From the NCBI GenBank assembly GCA_002682825.1, contig NOKP01000002.1, positions 749,132-813,131 on the forward strand: a stretch of 64,000 nucleotides of DNA, read 5' to 3'. The notes under the pieces were generated by a model that was given only the letters and a program-made list of their open reading frames with translations, searched no databases and was not told where the DNA came from. The position numbers and the translations under genes are program-made. The stretch comes from Neonectria sp. B-13 (Eukaryota > Ascomycota > Sordariomycetes > Hypocreales > Nectriaceae). Within the stretch, counting starts at the first letter, position 1, and each line of letters opens with the position of its first letter. Positions 9,216-21,900 of the stretch are shown here, in pieces.

Positions 9216-12117
9216 GGTTTCCTCATGGTCAGGATGTCCTTTGGTTGATCGAGGACGCGCGGACAGACTGTCGCAGTACGCACAAACACAAGTCTCACCT
9301 AGTCTTGATTCTCATACAAGATAGGCACCAGCACATACAGTCTGGGCAATAAGCTCGAGAATTTCACCACTCTAGGCGTCTGGATGCTGCGTCTGTGTAA
9401 TAATATTTGGTTTTCACTTCCCCCCCCTAGAGAGACACGAGCCGGCTAGGCGCAATCGGGAGGTAGCAATGCATGGTTTTTCCGCTAAAAGTTTAGACAG
9501 CGCATGGTTGGATGGAGAGGCTAGCAAAGGCACGCTTCCAGGGGGAAGGGCAAGATATGCACCCGGATCCAGAGCATGCATGGGTCATCGACTACGGCGG
9601 TGAGTCAGCCTTGGGCGACGCAACTCTCTTCGAGAAATGGCTTGACAAAATCGACCACTGAACGTCGTAAAAACCTTATTAGCTTATGTTGCCTAGATGG
9701 AGCATACATTAACTATGTAATCAAATCACTAGCTCGTTATTAAGGTTTGGCAGAGATCAAATGATCCAGGAGATAGAGTAGAAGTACTTCATACGATCGT
9801 TATGTTTTGGTAGATCTAAACGTAATAGCGTTATCACAAAAGGCATTTGCATTATTATGCGCTAGCGTATCATCTTTTTCCTCACCCGGTCGACTCCTTC
9901 GCCTGGACACCAATGAAGTCAAACAATGAACGAGTGTATCGGCGAGCCCTCAGACCGAGAATCAATCCTACGCCGCCACCCCCTCATCTTCATATAGGTG
10001 CGGGGTAGTAATGGCGCGGTATGTTCTCAAGAAGCTCAATCAGAGTTGGGACAGTTGTGAGACCTGAGAGTGTAGAAGAAAGGCTAGGAAGGGACGTGGA
10101 ATAGACGATTCTCATAATTCCTTGCTTTCCGTTGACATGCTCATTGAATCAAGTACCCGTTGGCATTGTGGAGCAAGTCGCCTGCCAACCTCTCCCCGAG
10201 GTTGGTATTGGCTGCGGTGTTGAACTTGGCCGGGGAACGAGTGAGCAACAGTCTATGCCGGCAAACCAGGAATCTGGTCCCCAGGAGATTAGGGCCAATT
10301 AGCGGGCTCGTTGTAAGGAAGAAGAAAGTGGCTCAAGACGTTGACCCGGGAATTGTTCCTTTTAGAAGATCTCGAGTCGAGGATTGGTGAAGAACAAAAG
10401 GACAGCCCCTCATCTGGACCCTAGTTCCCAGTGGCCCTTGCCGATACTCTTAGATACTCATAGCGGCTTACTATACTTATTGTGATTGGTTGAGAACAAA
10501 AGAACAAACCTGTGGATTCGTATCAGGGGCTGCTCGGCAAGTTACTAGGATTTAATAAGCGATGACATGGATTGTTTGTGGGGCAAAACATTCTAGGATG
10601 TCTGAGAAGGCAGCAAGGGTAGGCATGGGTGACATTGTTTGTAATACCCTGGGCAATAGACTGGGCAAAGTGGTGGCTAGGTACTCGATCGCGATTGGCT
10701 TAAGAGACATTACAATATATATAAATAGCTTTAGAAAATAGTAATATTATTAAAATATTATAAATACTATTTAGAGATAAAGACTTTACTATAAGTTATA
10801 AGATAAAGGTAATACTGTTAAAACAGGCGAGTAAATAATTAGGTTTAATTCAATAGAAGCAATAGCTATTATAGCCCAGGTTGGACCAGGCGATCACAAC
10901 CAGCAGAACCAGGATATACCTACTTTTTACTTTACCAATCATAGGAGGACTACTATCTATAGGAATGATATTGCTCCTTGAGCAATAGCACTCTAGGACT
11001 AATACACTCCTAAGGAACTATCACTCTATGTTATATATATATGCATTCATTTAGCACATTAGACCAAAGCCTTAAGCTCCTTAGCTATTAATATTTCAAC
11101 TTGGTTATACAATAACTTACTATTGCACATTACCATTGTAACCTACATTGCTTACTACGACGTCCTAATCCACTCGATCATTAAACCACACGCCTTGGAC
11201 CTACCCTAGACCCCTAGGCTAAGCCCGACCGTCACAATAGGCGTGAGAAAGCAGCGGAGATAGGTATTCTTAAACACAAAAATCATCATGTTCAGACGAC
11301 TCGCAGCCTGATTCCTCAATCGTTGGTACTTGAACCCGGAATTTCCGACGAATACGGGATCCCGGAACCTAGTGTCGACTTCTCTTCTCATCAAAAGCGT
11401 CCAGCGGCCGGGTGAAATTGAGATTTGAGACTGGGTGTCAACCTGCCTGCTTGATGCCGTTGAAATGTGGGGGTGGATCTGCTGGTCCACATCCAGGATG
11501 ACAGGATCTACCCTAAAGCGGCTTAAAGCAGGGGGTTTGTGATATCTATGGGGTTAGCCGATGCTTGCGTTTGCTCGGATCAAATTAACCGAACCACTGC
11601 AACGTACTTCCAGGGAGTGAGAACTGTTCATTCATGCCATCTCAGTATTACAGCACAACGGTGAGGGTATCGATGAAGGACCAGAGTTAAGTTTTCTGTT
11701 CTTCCCTCGGACGTTTATAAGAAAACTCCATCTGCCATCACAAATGATGTTGCGCAACCCAGCCGGCACTTCTGAGTTGTGATACGTTGCCCACAACGTG
11801 TGTAGGCTGACTTTTGCCTAGAGCAACGTACAAAACAAGAATGATCGGGTCACTGGGTGGGACTTCCAGTTGCTCAAGGCGTAAGGCTCGGTAATTCCGA
11901 CATCTCGGGAGGGTCACGGAATTTCATGTTGATAATTCCGACCTGCGTGGCTGTAGACTCAGTTACCCCGCAAATTGCATCGCACTTGATATGAGTGGGC
12001 GCCAGGTCGATGACTGTTTGTGTCTTGTTAGTTCTTCGTGATCTATACAGCATCCATCAGACAAATAGGTCGTCCACCCGCGGTAAACTTGCCGAGAAAC
12101 AATATATTCTCTGAGCC
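9216..12117. other. 2.9-kb gene-free region
   Basis: No gene is supported. It contains an AT-rich block (listed separately) and, at 11206-11490, a 94-codon minus-strand frame with no recognisable domain, which I do not call a gene. Sequence before 12118 is the presumed promoter of the P450. Confidence 0.5.
10690..11110. repeat. AT-rich, probably RIP-degraded block
   Basis: The core at 10710-10850 is extremely AT-rich with repeated TATA, TTATTAAAATATTAT and similar words. It grades into AT-biased sequence to about 11110. There is no open frame. It is best explained as an old RIP-mutated repeat copy. Terminal repeats and target-site duplications are not visible. Confidence 0.5.
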
Positions 12118-13828
12118 ATGACATCTTTCCGCTCCAATGCAATTGAGCTGCTTCAAGCGGCTGCTGCTGAGTGGACCCCATTCCACACCATCACTTTCCT
12201 CCTCTCCGCTGTTCTTTTTCATCTCGGAAGCAACAAATATCTCAGCCGACTTCGACATGTCCCCGGACCGTTCTTAGCAGGCTGCACGAGGCTATGGAAG
12301 TTGAACATCGTCAGGCAAGGCCAGATGGAAAAGGTTCAAATGAATCTTCACGCTCAGTACGGACCCGTCGTGAGAATTGCCCCGAACGAAGTCCTCGTCG
12401 CCGAACCTTCTGCTATCAAAACGATATACGGTCATACGTCAAAGTTCGGCAAGACGAAATTTTATGTCCCATTTGGCACAAAGGAGAACGATGATTTGTT
12501 CACCGATCCCAACGTTGTTCGACATGCTCACAACCGCCGCGAAATCGCTGCGGCTTATAGCATGACTTCCCTGGTCGAGCTGGAGCCGTTTGTCGACAAA
12601 TGCACAAAGGCCATGTGTGAAAAAGTCCAAGAATTATTCGTGTTAGGGCGAAAGCCTATTGATCTTGCAAGCTGGTTGCAGTTCTACGCGTTTGATGTGA
12701 GTCGAGGTCGCGAATGAAACAGCTGGCCACCGGCTTTCAAATGACTCCCAACATCTGACTCTTCGGACAGGTTATCGGGCAAATCACCTTTTCACGGCCG
12801 TTCGGATTCATGAGAGAAGGAAAAGACGTACAGGATTGCATTGCTAAGCTCGAACGCTACCTTGTTCACGGGGCACTGTTCACGGTCATGCCAGAATATT
12901 GGCCCCTCTATTACACCATTACAACATTTCTATCGAAGCTCGGCTTGCTCTACCCACCCGGACTGAGTATTTTCAACGATTTCGTGGGCGGCCAGATCAA
13001 GGACCGATTGGAACGGGGAGATCAGGGCAAGGTCGACTTCGTTTCACGACTACAAAAAATGGGACGCAATGAGGCAACAATTTGGCGCAGTTGCTTTGCC
13101 AACGTTGCCGCAGGAAGCGACACCACGGCCATAAGCCTACGCTCGATCCTCTATTTTCTTCTGAAAAGTCCACAAAGCTATCAGAGACTTCAGCGGGAGA
13201 TTGATACGTTTAGTAAGGATGGCAAGATCAGTGATCCAGTCACCTTTACCGAGGCGACCAACATGCCCTATCTACAGGCGGTATGTACTCTTCTCGACAG
13301 TCTTATCCTTCCATGGCTCCATAGCCTTTGCATTTCACACTCTGTACATGCTATGCCACACGACTGAAACGTTGAGCTAATTCCATCACACAGGTGATGA
13401 AAGAGGCCATGAGACTGCATCCGGCTGTCCAATGGAGTCTGCCTCGTTACGTGCCACCATCGAACCTCCAAATTGGTTCCATCAGTATCCCGGGTGGAGC
13501 TGAGGTTGGTGTGAATCCCTACGTCATCCATCGAAACAAGTCCATCTTCGGCGACGATGCCGAGCAATTCGTACCGGAACGGTGGCTAGAGGACGATCAG
13601 AGAGCCTGCGAAATGGACCGATTCATGGTCCAATTTGGCACAGGGGCTCGGGTCTGTTTAGGAAAGAATATCTCACTGATGGAGATGTCTAAGTTACTAC
13701 CGCAGCTTCTACGGAACTTCAATTTCGAACTTGTTAATCCTACAGCCGAATGGAAAGTATCCAACTTTTGGTTTGCCAAGCAGACAGATATGGATTGTTT
13801 TGTAACTGAGAGATACGTCCAGGGCTAG
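12118..13828 (+). CDS. Cytochrome P450 monooxygenase (pisatin-demethylase-like)
   Basis: Heme-thiolate monooxygenase of 507 residues, ER-anchored by a hydrophobic N-terminal segment near residues 20-36 (HTITFLLSAVLFHLG). Exons 12118-12696, 12771-13280 and 13394-13828 join in phase. Visible P450 signatures are the Pro-rich hinge HVPGPF, the I-helix oxygen-binding motif AAGSDTT, the K-helix E-x-x-R (EAMR, residues 367-370), the PERW motif, and the heme loop FGTGARVCLG at residues 444-453 with Cys451 as the axial ligand. The run KNISLMEMSKLLP after the heme Cys resembles fungal pisatin demethylase-like (CYP57-type) enzymes. All key residues are present, so it should be functional. The substrate is unknown, and no backbone biosynthetic enzyme is nearby. 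Confidence 0.93.
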
Positions 13829-14651
13829 CATTCTGAGTATGCTCGGAAATAAGGGGCTGCAATAATCCATCTTTCCACAGGCCTTCGTCTATGAATCCCT
13901 TTGACAGGACGACGGGATCTACATACTAAAACATGCGTAAACTCCAACCGGCCTTTGCGACGGCCTGCCATAGTACCTGATAGCTATCGGAGTTAAAGGT
14001 GGGTTCAGTCTGAAGTTGAACGTCACTACATGGGAGAACCGCCAGAGGGCAAAATGATGAATTTATGTCATCTCCAACCGAACCCCATTCTCTGCAGTTA
14101 GTCTGCTTCCAGGCTCAAGTAGATCCAAGCCACAGCTGTTGACTCTTCAGCATATCCCGCGTCATGTTCCTGGTATTGATACCTACCCTCAGAGTCGCAT
14201 TATGTTCCCCTTGATTATTCGAGACGCTGAGGAAACGGAATGAGAGTTGATGAGCTGTATCATGGTCAACGCTGACATTTATTTCAATGGGCTGAAGTCG
14301 TAAGACCCGTCTTGTTGGCATAATAGGAACATACAATGAAGATTTAGTTCCCTCAAATTAACGACAGACCAGAGCCTTACTCAAATCAGCAGCGGGTCCT
14401 TAAAAAAGGTTTACAAACAGCATCAGGCACGAGGAAATTTAGGGTAGTGGGCTATAAAAACGGCCGTCCGTGCTGGCTAAGAAGTCGTTTCAGTTTCGTC
14501 TCATGCTACTAGTAGAAATCCTGTCTCTCCAGTGACAACGTCTCCCATCCTCTGCATAAAACCTGATTCCTTCCTTCATATGATTTCCTCATCTGCCAGT
14601 GTTTGATCATTGGCTGAGATGAGTCTTGTGGCCATCTTGGGCCACCTACAC
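13829..14651. other. Intergenic, nothing recognised
   Basis: A convergent spacer between the P450 (plus) and an unrecognised minus-strand gene. Short frames only; no element identified. Confidence 0.5.
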
Positions 14652-15080
14652 TCACTCGACCTCCGGCCCCTTGACGGACAACGGATAGTATGCCCAGATG
14701 GCCACACACTTATCCAAAACATCGAGTCTGCCTTCGACCAGTCTGCGATAAAGATGAAAGACGAGACGATTGAAGTCACCCTGGTCGTAGACGTCTATGC
14801 GAGCTTCGCCGAACCAGCATGCCATGACAGGCTGCGGACCTGGGCTTGGAGCGAGTTGAGACGTGAACCAGGAATACACCTGCTTGAAGTCAAACGAGGT
14901 GTACTTCACCCGATCTCCCGGACGATACTCGCTGCTGAGAAACTCCTTGAGGGTACGACGGGAGACGACGTGATTGTTGGTCTCACGCAAGGTGGGGAGA
15001 TGCCCTTTGAGGAACAGATCGCACAAGTCTTCCTTAAATTCGCGCGTGTCTCGAGGGTATGGGCGGATCAAGGCCGACAT
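14652..15080 (-). CDS. Hypothetical protein, partly resolved gene model
   Basis: A 142-codon minus-strand frame that reads like real coding sequence (mixed helical and aromatic composition, for example FEDL-like and SWFTSQLAPSPGPQPVMACW stretches), but I recognise no family. The open frame extends upstream of the first ATG to about 15186, where a TAG could act as a splice acceptor, so a 5' exon may lie in 15190-15500. At the 3' end a GTGAGT just before the stop could be a donor. Exact ends are uncertain. No signal peptide or transmembrane segment is visible in the part seen. Confidence 0.4.
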   Translation of the reverse strand: MSALIRPYPRDTREFKEDLCDLFLKGHLPTLRETNNHVVSRRTLKEFLSSEYRPGDRVKYTSFDFKQVYSWFTSQLAPSPGPQPVMACWFGEARIDVYDQGDFNRLVFHLYRRLVEGRLDVLDKCVAIWAYYPLSVKGPEVE

Positions 15081-15186
15081 GATGAAAGTAAGAGCTCCGG
15101 AAAGGCGTTGGAGGGTACGTCTTTGAGCTGTCAGGAACTGGCTGGAGAGATTGCGCAGAGGCGGTTGGTGAAGACAAGTCGGCTAT

Positions 15187-16127
15187 GAACATGGATTAGC
15201 AAAGCGACAGAGGGAGAGACTGTGCACCAAAGCGTACAGATACGAGTAACCAGAATGAAAGACCTTTGGGAACACACCCACGATGCCGGGACTGCCCAGA
15301 GTAAGTAAGAAGGGTGAAGAGGGGAGGCCAATAAGCCAACATACAGGAACTCGTGAGTTGAAGAAGGTGAAGAAAGAAGAAAGAAGAAAGAAAAAGAGAA
15401 ATCCCCGAGAGCGAGAAGTGCTTTAAATAATTCAAGGAAAGGTAGGCAATCAACTGACCGCAGCTGTCGATCGAAGTAACTATTGAGAAACAGACCGTTT
15501 GTGAATCAAACACTATTGAATGGCGTCGTTCATAGGCTTATGTGATTGGTTTTGCTGAAGCATTATCAGAGCAAACGAAAGTTGGCAGAAAGAGTTAGAG
15601 AAACCGTTGAATGGCGTCACCCAAACAAGTTCTTCAAGTATTTCTACAGTCAACATATGAGATATCGTAGTGTTCCCTAACCTATTATCTAGGTAGTAAT
15701 GTTTTGGTTCTAGCAAGTGACTATGGGACAGACTCAGTCTCAGCGAGTTTATAGTGGGACACAGCAAGACCAATCGCATGTTTACCCTCCTTTTCGAAAG
15801 GCAACAATTAAACACGTTGGGTTTTCAGAAAGAATATGGGCAGAGATAGGGAACCACTGAACCAGCTGGCTACCTACTGAATCCGTCTACAGGCCCACCT
15901 GACATTATTCGACGTCGCCGCATTGTTCATATCAAGAGCGATGACAACTTGCGGACGTCGGTCCCCAATACAACTTCACTCCTACCTCCCTGTCATTTCC
16001 GAACATGAAAGCGAAAGAGAAAAATGGAAGCCTCCGTATGGTTGTTCTGGGCTCCCAATATTAAATAAGCTAAGTGCTCTCTAGCCTTTAAATATAGACA
16101 CGAGAGTCATCTAAAATACACGTCATC
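15187..16127. other. Intergenic with a purine-rich tract
   Basis: Positions about 15357-15405 form a nearly pure purine run built of GAAGAAA-type units (read on the minus strand it is a pyrimidine tract, as is common in fungal promoters and leaders). No gene is supported elsewhere, although a first exon of the preceding minus-strand gene may be hidden here. Confidence 0.45.
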
Positions 16128-17684
16128 TTACATCTTCCTTCCGCTAGTTATTAATTCAAAGTCCTTGTCTGAATTCTTGACGAGCTCCTTCTTCACCCAC
16201 GCAGCTATGTTTGACGCAGCGGCCTGAGGACTCTCCAAATGGAGCTGGAAGAACCCTTGCAGCAGAGACGGAGTAAAGGTGTCTTCCGGTACCTTGCTGG
16301 CGAACTGGACTGCAAGCTCTTGGATCGCTTCCATGTCGAGTTGTGATGTGCAACCCAGATCAGGAGAAAACATGCGAATAAACATCTCCTCGGCGGACTT
16401 TTGACTGATGTTGCCGAGAAAGACCTTCATGTCGACGCGGCCAGGTCGGACTAGTGCACTGTCGAGCTGTTCCGGTCGGTTGGTTGTCATGATGACAATA
16501 CGACCTTCCTGCGATCCAACACCATCTAGCACGTTCAACAGTCCCGACAAGGTGCAGTTTGGCGCGCTGTTGCCGTCGTGGCCATTCTCAGTGTTCGAGC
16601 GATCCACCCACACGGCGTCGATATCTTCAAGCAGGACAACGCAGCGCGGTGGGATCTCTTGGAACATCTGCTCTAGGTCGGCATCGGTGCCGACACTGGG
16701 GATCTTCACTTCGTACAGATCGAGACCAAACTCGCCCGCAATTGCGACGGACAGGGACGACTTGCCAGTACCGGGAGGGCCATAGAAGAGATATCCCCGC
16801 CGGTAAGGCATGCTGCGACTCTGGTACCGCATCTGAGTCTTTGCATCGAGGTAGTTCCGGATGTCGGTCAGGAGATCCTGCTTGAGGTCGTTGTCGAAAT
16901 GGACGGTTTCAAGGTACCGGATCGGTTTGCGGGCTTTGGGTTTCCACGCGAGCCCGTATCGATCTCGTGCATAGATAATGACGAAGAACTGGGTTTGCCT
17001 GTCGGCATACTCACGACAAGTCTCGATGAAGCTTTTGACAGGGTCCGCTGACCAACCGAAGCAGCTGACGGTGATTTCCTCCCCTCCGATGCCGTCGTAG
17101 CTCGGATCCGACAAGGCAGAACTGAAGTTTTCGAATGCGCGCGTAACAACGAAGACGTTCCCGCGATACCAGATCCATCTAGTATCCCAATGAGAGCAGT
17201 AGTGTGTTGAGTGTCGCGTCTTCTTGAGTCCAGCGGCCCGATCAGCACCGGCCCGCCCGACCTTGGTTCGCCCAGTAAAAGATCGATAATGCCGAGATCG
17301 GTTAGCGAGGATCCATTTGACAACGCTCCTGTTGAGAGGATCGCCTCCCGGAATTGTCACCGAGGCCAAGAAGAATTGCCGAATCCAGCCATACGCCTCG
17401 TGCCAGGCACGCTGTAAGAATCTCCAGGCCGTTGGCACAGTGCCGGCAATGGCAATCAGGGACCCGATTTGGGTGATGTCGAGCTCCGACCAACGGTAGA
17501 AAACATCTCGCATGACACCCAGTCCGTGGGTCCAAGGGTCAAGAAGAGCGTGGCTGGCTGCGCCTCCAGCGTGGAAATGATAGGCCATGTTCCCAATGAC
17601 CCGTCGGTTTTTTGTGAGTCTCGTCGAAACGCCCTTCACAGGCTGGACAAAAAAGGGGGAAATTGGAATATTGAGGTTTCGCAC
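16128..17684 (-). CDS. BCS1-type AAA ATPase
   Basis: Intact single-exon frame of up to 518 residues. The N-terminal half has an LITQIGSLIAI-like hydrophobic segment and a BCS1_N-like domain; the C-terminal half is an AAA module with Walker A GPPGTGKSS (around residue 305), Walker B VVLLEDIDAV, sensor motif IVIMTTNRPEQLD, and the second-region arginine in LVRPGRVDMKV. Bcs1 in mitochondria translocates the Rieske protein, but filamentous fungi carry many Bcs1-like paralogues of unknown role, and this one, in an accessory region, is likely one of those. A second in-frame ATG at 17588 (MAYHFHAGG) is an equally plausible start and would shorten the protein by 32 residues. Confidence 0.85.
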   Translation of the reverse strand: MRNLNIPISPFFVQPVKGVSTRLTKNRRVIGNMAYHFHAGGAASHALLDPWTHGLGVMRDVFYRWSELDITQIGSLIAIAGTVPTAWRFLQRAWHEAYGWIRQFFLASVTIPGGDPLNRSVVKWILANRSRHYRSFTGRTKVGRAGADRAAGLKKTRHSTHYCSHWDTRWIWYRGNVFVVTRAFENFSSALSDPSYDGIGGEEITVSCFGWSADPVKSFIETCREYADRQTQFFVIIYARDRYGLAWKPKARKPIRYLETVHFDNDLKQDLLTDIRNYLDAKTQMRYQSRSMPYRRGYLFYGPPGTGKSSLSVAIAGEFGLDLYEVKIPSVGTDADLEQMFQEIPPRCVVLLEDIDAVWVDRSNTENGHDGNSAPNCTLSGLLNVLDGVGSQEGRIVIMTTNRPEQLDSALVRPGRVDMKVFLGNISQKSAEEMFIRMFSPDLGCTSQLDMEAIQELAVQFASKVPEDTFTPSLLQGFFQLHLESPQAAASNIAAWVKKELVKNSDKDFELITSGRKM

Positions 17685-18947
17685 TCAAGGGACACACTAA
17701 CACTCAAGTGACAGTGGAATCAACAAGTGGAGACAATGTCCAGAACGAATGAGGCAATTGACCAATCACATTTGAAGGAACGACAGGAATAGGAAACAAA
17801 AGAGCGTAGGCCTATGTTTGGCAGGTGGTGAACAGCGTGGCCAGTGTTGAAAGGAGTTCAAAGTTTGGGAAAAAGTTTTTCATTCCTATCTGACTGCGCC
17901 ACGGCCACAGCCACAGTTTCAGCTTGGTGGATCGCGAATAACTTAACTAGTGCCAATTGCGATGCCAAGATGTTCAATGACTCGAGAAAGACAGAAGCAT
18001 CATGAACAACCTCCCCGGTTCCAATATCAATGCCACGCCTCTTGGAATTGCCACCTGCATCTAGGAACGAGCTTTCTGCTTGCCCTTCCCGCGGTTGCTA
18101 TTTATCACCACTCTACACGGCACACACGGCGGGTCGATGACATCCTGGGCGAAATTCTCAGGGTGTGGGCAATCCGTACCTGAGTTGATTGCTAGTGAGC
18201 ATGCATCTAAGCGGACCTCGGAATACAACCTCGTCCAGCAGCGCTGGCACCGGTGGTTATACTTGACACTTCTGCACATCACTCTTGCTTTGTCAATCTG
18301 GTCGAGATTAGAACCATGGTTTGCGGTGCTAAGTCCTGGGCATGGTCTCACCTTGTGTCTGTTGGCTTTCGAATGTGCGTTCCAGTTGAGTGTTTGCTCT
18401 AATTACACGGCGAAGGACTTTTCCCTTTATATAGAGAAATTTCCTTGATGTGATTCACAACACAAGTCTCAAACAGCGAATCTTGCACTTCATCAGATGT
18501 CTCACGTTCAGGTTCCAACACCTTGTCGGCTATTCAGACACACTTTACTTGGTAGCATGCGTCATCACCTTTTGTTTCTTAGCAGCACGAGCAGACGTCT
18601 GCCAAAGTTACCAGTAGTGATCTAGCTCGAGAATGAAAGCGGCAGGTTGTTTGTCGTTAATTGCGTTTGAAACGATCATTAGGTTCGCCTGCAGTGGGCG
18701 ACGCGCCACTAAGCAGGTACCTTATAGCGCAGTCAGTACCTGCAATTATAGCATAATCACTAAAGCAGTGTGTCGATTGAAGGCACAAGAAATAGAAGTC
18801 TCCGGGGAGTCTATGAAGGACGATGAACATAAACTAGATATTTCGACAAAGAAAACAGTCATACAAGTATACGGCAGGGAGGCCATGGACCCCCAGGTCC
18901 GACTTGCCTCCCCCCGTTAAGTGGTCCCCGTTCCTGATATCAATGGC
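17685..18947. other. Intergenic, nothing recognised
   Basis: The upstream region of the BCS1-like ATPase (minus strand) and the 3' flank of the ABC transporter. Several short frames, none with a domain, splice pattern or signal peptide that I can defend. Confidence 0.5.
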
Positions 18948-21900
18948 TCACAACTTCTTCTTGCCCTTAGGCATCCTCACCAGGTAGTACAGAGCCAGCG
19001 CTGCCACAATATTGAAGGCAATGTACACCCACATGATACCGAAATTGCGCCACCTAGTGCTATATTCGGAACTGATGGCTGACAAGAACACGTTAGTGTC
19101 CTTCATTCTGCAATAGCCACATTCGCTTGTTGCCTCTGAGTCTAGCAGGTAGCCACCTGCCCTCGAGATGTAGTCCGTCATATAGTCGCCGCATGTTTGG
19201 CCGTCTGGCGGGTTGATTGTCGTCCATTCGTTGCTTGCGCACGCCACATCGACGTTGGCTAGCCCCGTGGACAGAACTGCCGAGACCCAGTATGACAACG
19301 GCGAGACACGGTACAGAAAGATCCAAAATCTGGGCATAGAATCGGGTGAAGCCAACACGCCACAGAAAAAGAAAACCAACATGAAGAGAAGGTTGGCAAC
19401 GTTAGTACCCGCCTCGGCTGTGTCAGAGAACGAAATGCACATGTTCGCAAAGGTGCAGACAAAAAGAAGGAATTGCCAGAACAGCAGCCACATCAAAATG
19501 CCTCTTTCTGTTCCCTCCCCAGCGGCGTCGGCGTTCTTGTAGAAGCCGACCGGGAAGTAGATGAGCGCCCACATGAATATTGAGACGAGGGTATTCCAGG
19601 GGATCTCGACGACGATTTGACTGAGCATGAAGATCTTCCAGGAGTATGCCTTCGATGGACGTTCGCGGACCTCGTACAGGGAACGCTGCGTGACGAAGTG
19701 AGGCATCTGCTGCTGTGCCAATTGCCCGACGATACTGCAGAACTCGAAAATAGAAAACATCTGGTTTTGAAGACCCTGGATGGTGAGAGGTGCGTCGAAG
19801 AAAACTAGGCCGATGAATAAGCTGACGCTGATGCAGAGGATGAACTTGGAATATATGTAGGAGGGTGTCCGCCAGTACTGCTGGAACACCCGCTTTGTGA
19901 CAATGAGGAATTGCTCCATTAGCGGTGCAGCAAACTCGCGGTGCGCAGCGGGAGCATCGTTTTCATCCATAGACTGATCACCTACGCCCAAAGCCCGAAG
20001 ACGCGCCAACTCGGTCTGAACTTCTTGGTACTCGGGGCTAGACCGCCACACTTGGTGCCAATCAACTTTGGAGAAACTGCTTGGGCCATCGCCAGTGACC
20101 TCAAGCATCCACTCAGCAGGATTGGCACCGGATGGGCAGGGTGGCGCGCCATTGCCCTCGAAGTAGTCTGTGAGGGTCTTGGAGTTCTCGCCAATTTCGC
20201 CTATTATAGGTAATGGTAAGCAATGACTGATAATGAAATGAAGTGAAAGAAAGCTAGAAAAGACTAACCAAAGTACACTGTGCGACCTTCTTTGGCAAGA
20301 AAGAGCAGACGATCGAACCGTTGAAGCAAATACGCAGATGGTTGGTGAATCGTACAAAGAATCGACTGGCCGGCCTTGGAGAGTTTTTCCAGCAGATCCA
20401 AAATAGCCCAACTAGTTTGCGAGTCGAGACCTGATGTAGGCTCGTCCACGAAGAGAAGTAGAGGCGGTTTTGCGGCGAGTTCGACGCCAATGGTCAAGCG
20501 TTTGCGTTGCTCAACGTTGAGACCTTCACCGAGTACACCAACACCGGCATCGGCATACTCTTGCATGCCAAGTAGCCGAATGACCTCGTCCACATAGGCC
20601 AACTTTTCGGATTTTGGGGTACTTTCCGGTTGGCGCAAGAGAGCTGAGAACTCCAAAGCCTAGTTATGATGTAAGTCAGCGTAAGTTGTCTTCGAGGGAG
20701 CTGGTTGAAAGTAAGAAAGAACCGACGGAATTGAAGATAAGCTTACCTCTCGAACAGTGCTGGTTTCAAGATGCAGATCTTGTTGCTGGACATAACCAGT
20801 GTTACGCTGGAAACTTTGATCACGCGCCTTGCCATCGACTAGCATCTCGCCAGTAATGATTCCCACGCCCACGCGCCGATCGGCTAAACAATCGAGCAGA
20901 CTGGTTTTGCCAGCCCCGGAAACACCCATTAGAGCTGTGAGGGTACCGGGTTTGACCCAACCATCGACGTGGTCTAGGATGCGTCGAGGTTTGCCCTTGA
21001 CTTTGATGTCGTGACACACGTCGCTCCAATGAAAGATACTGGTAGAGCCCTGAAACATTCCTTCTTGGCCTGAAGTGTTCCCGATCGGCATTTCTATAAC
21101 TGGGACAGGACCTGAGACGGACATCTCGATGTCGTTACCGCCTTTGGTAGAGGATGGTGGAACGAAACCTCGACGAAAGACCAGAACTTCACCCTTGGAC
21201 TTCTTGGCTTGGATGTATTCGCTGGCGATGAAGTAAACGAGGTGGTTGAAGATCGCCATAACGATGATGATGCCGACATTGCGCCATTTGTGGCTATAGT
21301 AGTAGCTGTATGCCGAGTTGATGTGGTCATCCCCATTCACGTACGGCTGGCCAGGAACAGCTCCCACCGCATTGCAAGCCACAGTGTGCGAACTTGCTTC
21401 CGCATAGTCCGGCACATATGCCGAGCACGTAAAATTACGGTGGTGGAACTCATTGATGACGAGTGATTCGTAGCCATAGGCGACAGGATTCACGTAGTTG
21501 ATCCATCGACACCATCCGAGCATGTAGTCAACCGGAACGACGAACCCTGCGAATATGAGCAAGGAAAGCATCAAAATCGAAGAAGGGATCATGGCCTGAT
21601 CTATTGTTCGTGATAGCGAGGCGCTGCGAGCAGGTCAGTATTAACCAGTTACTACTGAAGGATTCGAGCAACTTACATGGATCTGAAGATCCCGGACATG
21701 GCCATAACCAAGAGGAATACCACAAATAGGTAAAAGAAGAAGGGACCCGGCCCCCGGTTCAGGTCGGTCATGAAGTAGAAAACCAAGTTGAAGACAATTG
21801 CGTTGAGAATTTTGTACGGCATATCAACCAGGACAGAGGCATATGCCTCGGCCGAGGGGTGGTAGAATGCATAGCGCGACTGCTTTTCCACGATGGGGCG

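Noticed and set aside
11206..11490. Minus-strand frame of 94 codons in the gene-free region
   Set aside because: No domain, homology cue, introns or codon bias; kept only as a remark.
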